From: JABDJZ01 sp047611125 | GTDB taxonomy: Bacteria; Bacteroidota; Rhodothermia; Rhodothermales; UBA10348 | NCBI GenBank assembly: GCA_047611125.1 | Contig: JBLFXH010000236.1 | Coordinates: 1 to 5,444 of the forward strand | Length of the DNA stretch: 5,444 nt | Direction of reading: 5' to 3' | Shown here: positions 5,403-5,444 of the stretch, one piece after another | How positions within the stretch are numbered: the first letter of the stretch is position 1 | Layout of the letters: each line of letters begins with the position of its first letter | Notes under the pieces: model-generated | What the model saw: the letters and a program-made list of their open reading frames with translations, nothing else | Databases searched by the model: none | Told to the model about the DNA's origin: nothing | Translations under genes and position numbers: made by a program

Positions 5403-5444
5403 GCTTGGCCCTGACGTCACTCGATTTCTCATGGATGATGGAGC

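Noticed and set aside
5412..5419. Perfect palindrome TGACGTCA after the last gene
   Set aside because: Eight bases is too short to call an operator on its own, and no second copy was seen.
5431..5444. ATG near the right edge as the start of a next gene
   Set aside because: Only four codons are visible with no ribosome site, so a gene cannot be supported.

Overview
The window reads as GC-rich chromosomal DNA from a Gram-negative bacterium, possibly a metagenome-derived contig. Two adjacent genes encode lipoproteins with clear lipoboxes. The left edge carries the end of a bacterial alpha-2-macroglobulin, a periplasmic protein family. Genes of this kind (alpha-2-macroglobulin, two-domain VOC protein, secreted S15 hydrolase, secreted sugar-isomerase-like TIM barrel) are familiar from Rhodothermota, Gemmatimonadota and similar groups. 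This assignment is an inference from protein flavour and is not certain.

Layout, left to right. (1) 3-461, plus strand: the C-terminus of a bacterial alpha-2-macroglobulin that runs off the left edge. (2) 522-956, plus strand: a VOC (glyoxalase-fold) protein. It is preceded in the same frame by the tail of another VOC domain, so the gene looks like a two-domain protein that lost most of its first domain right beside the alpha-2-macroglobulin stop codon. (3) 1008-1466, minus strand: a full-length yehS-like DUF1456 protein, convergent with the VOC gene. A hairpin at 991-1020 lies between them. (4) 1583-1831, plus strand: a small hydrophobic protein with no recognised family, divergent from yehS. 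(5) 1832-1953: a gene-free stretch with short repeats and a weak promoter candidate. (6) 1954-4056, plus strand: a lipoprotein CocE/NonD (S15) serine hydrolase with an extra N-terminal domain. (7) 4101-5402, plus strand: a lipoprotein with a xylose-isomerase-like TIM barrel fused to a C-terminal His/Asp-rich domain of about 130 residues.

Genes 6 and 7 are 44 bases apart on the same strand and probably form one transcription unit. Both products would be anchored in the cell envelope. A natural reading is a pair of envelope enzymes, one cleaving an ester or amide and the other acting on a sugar-like product, but no substrate can be read from the sequence.

The 460-1950 stretch looks like an accessory or rearranged patch: a truncated VOC gene, the only minus-strand gene, the only gene with a good Shine-Dalgarno sequence, and a small membrane protein with more AT-rich codons. 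The most unusual items are the TIM barrel-C-terminal domain fusion, with an exact 9-base tandem duplication at its joint, and the broken VOC junction. I saw no RNA genes, CRISPR arrays, insertion sequences, integrases or obvious defence or secretion systems.
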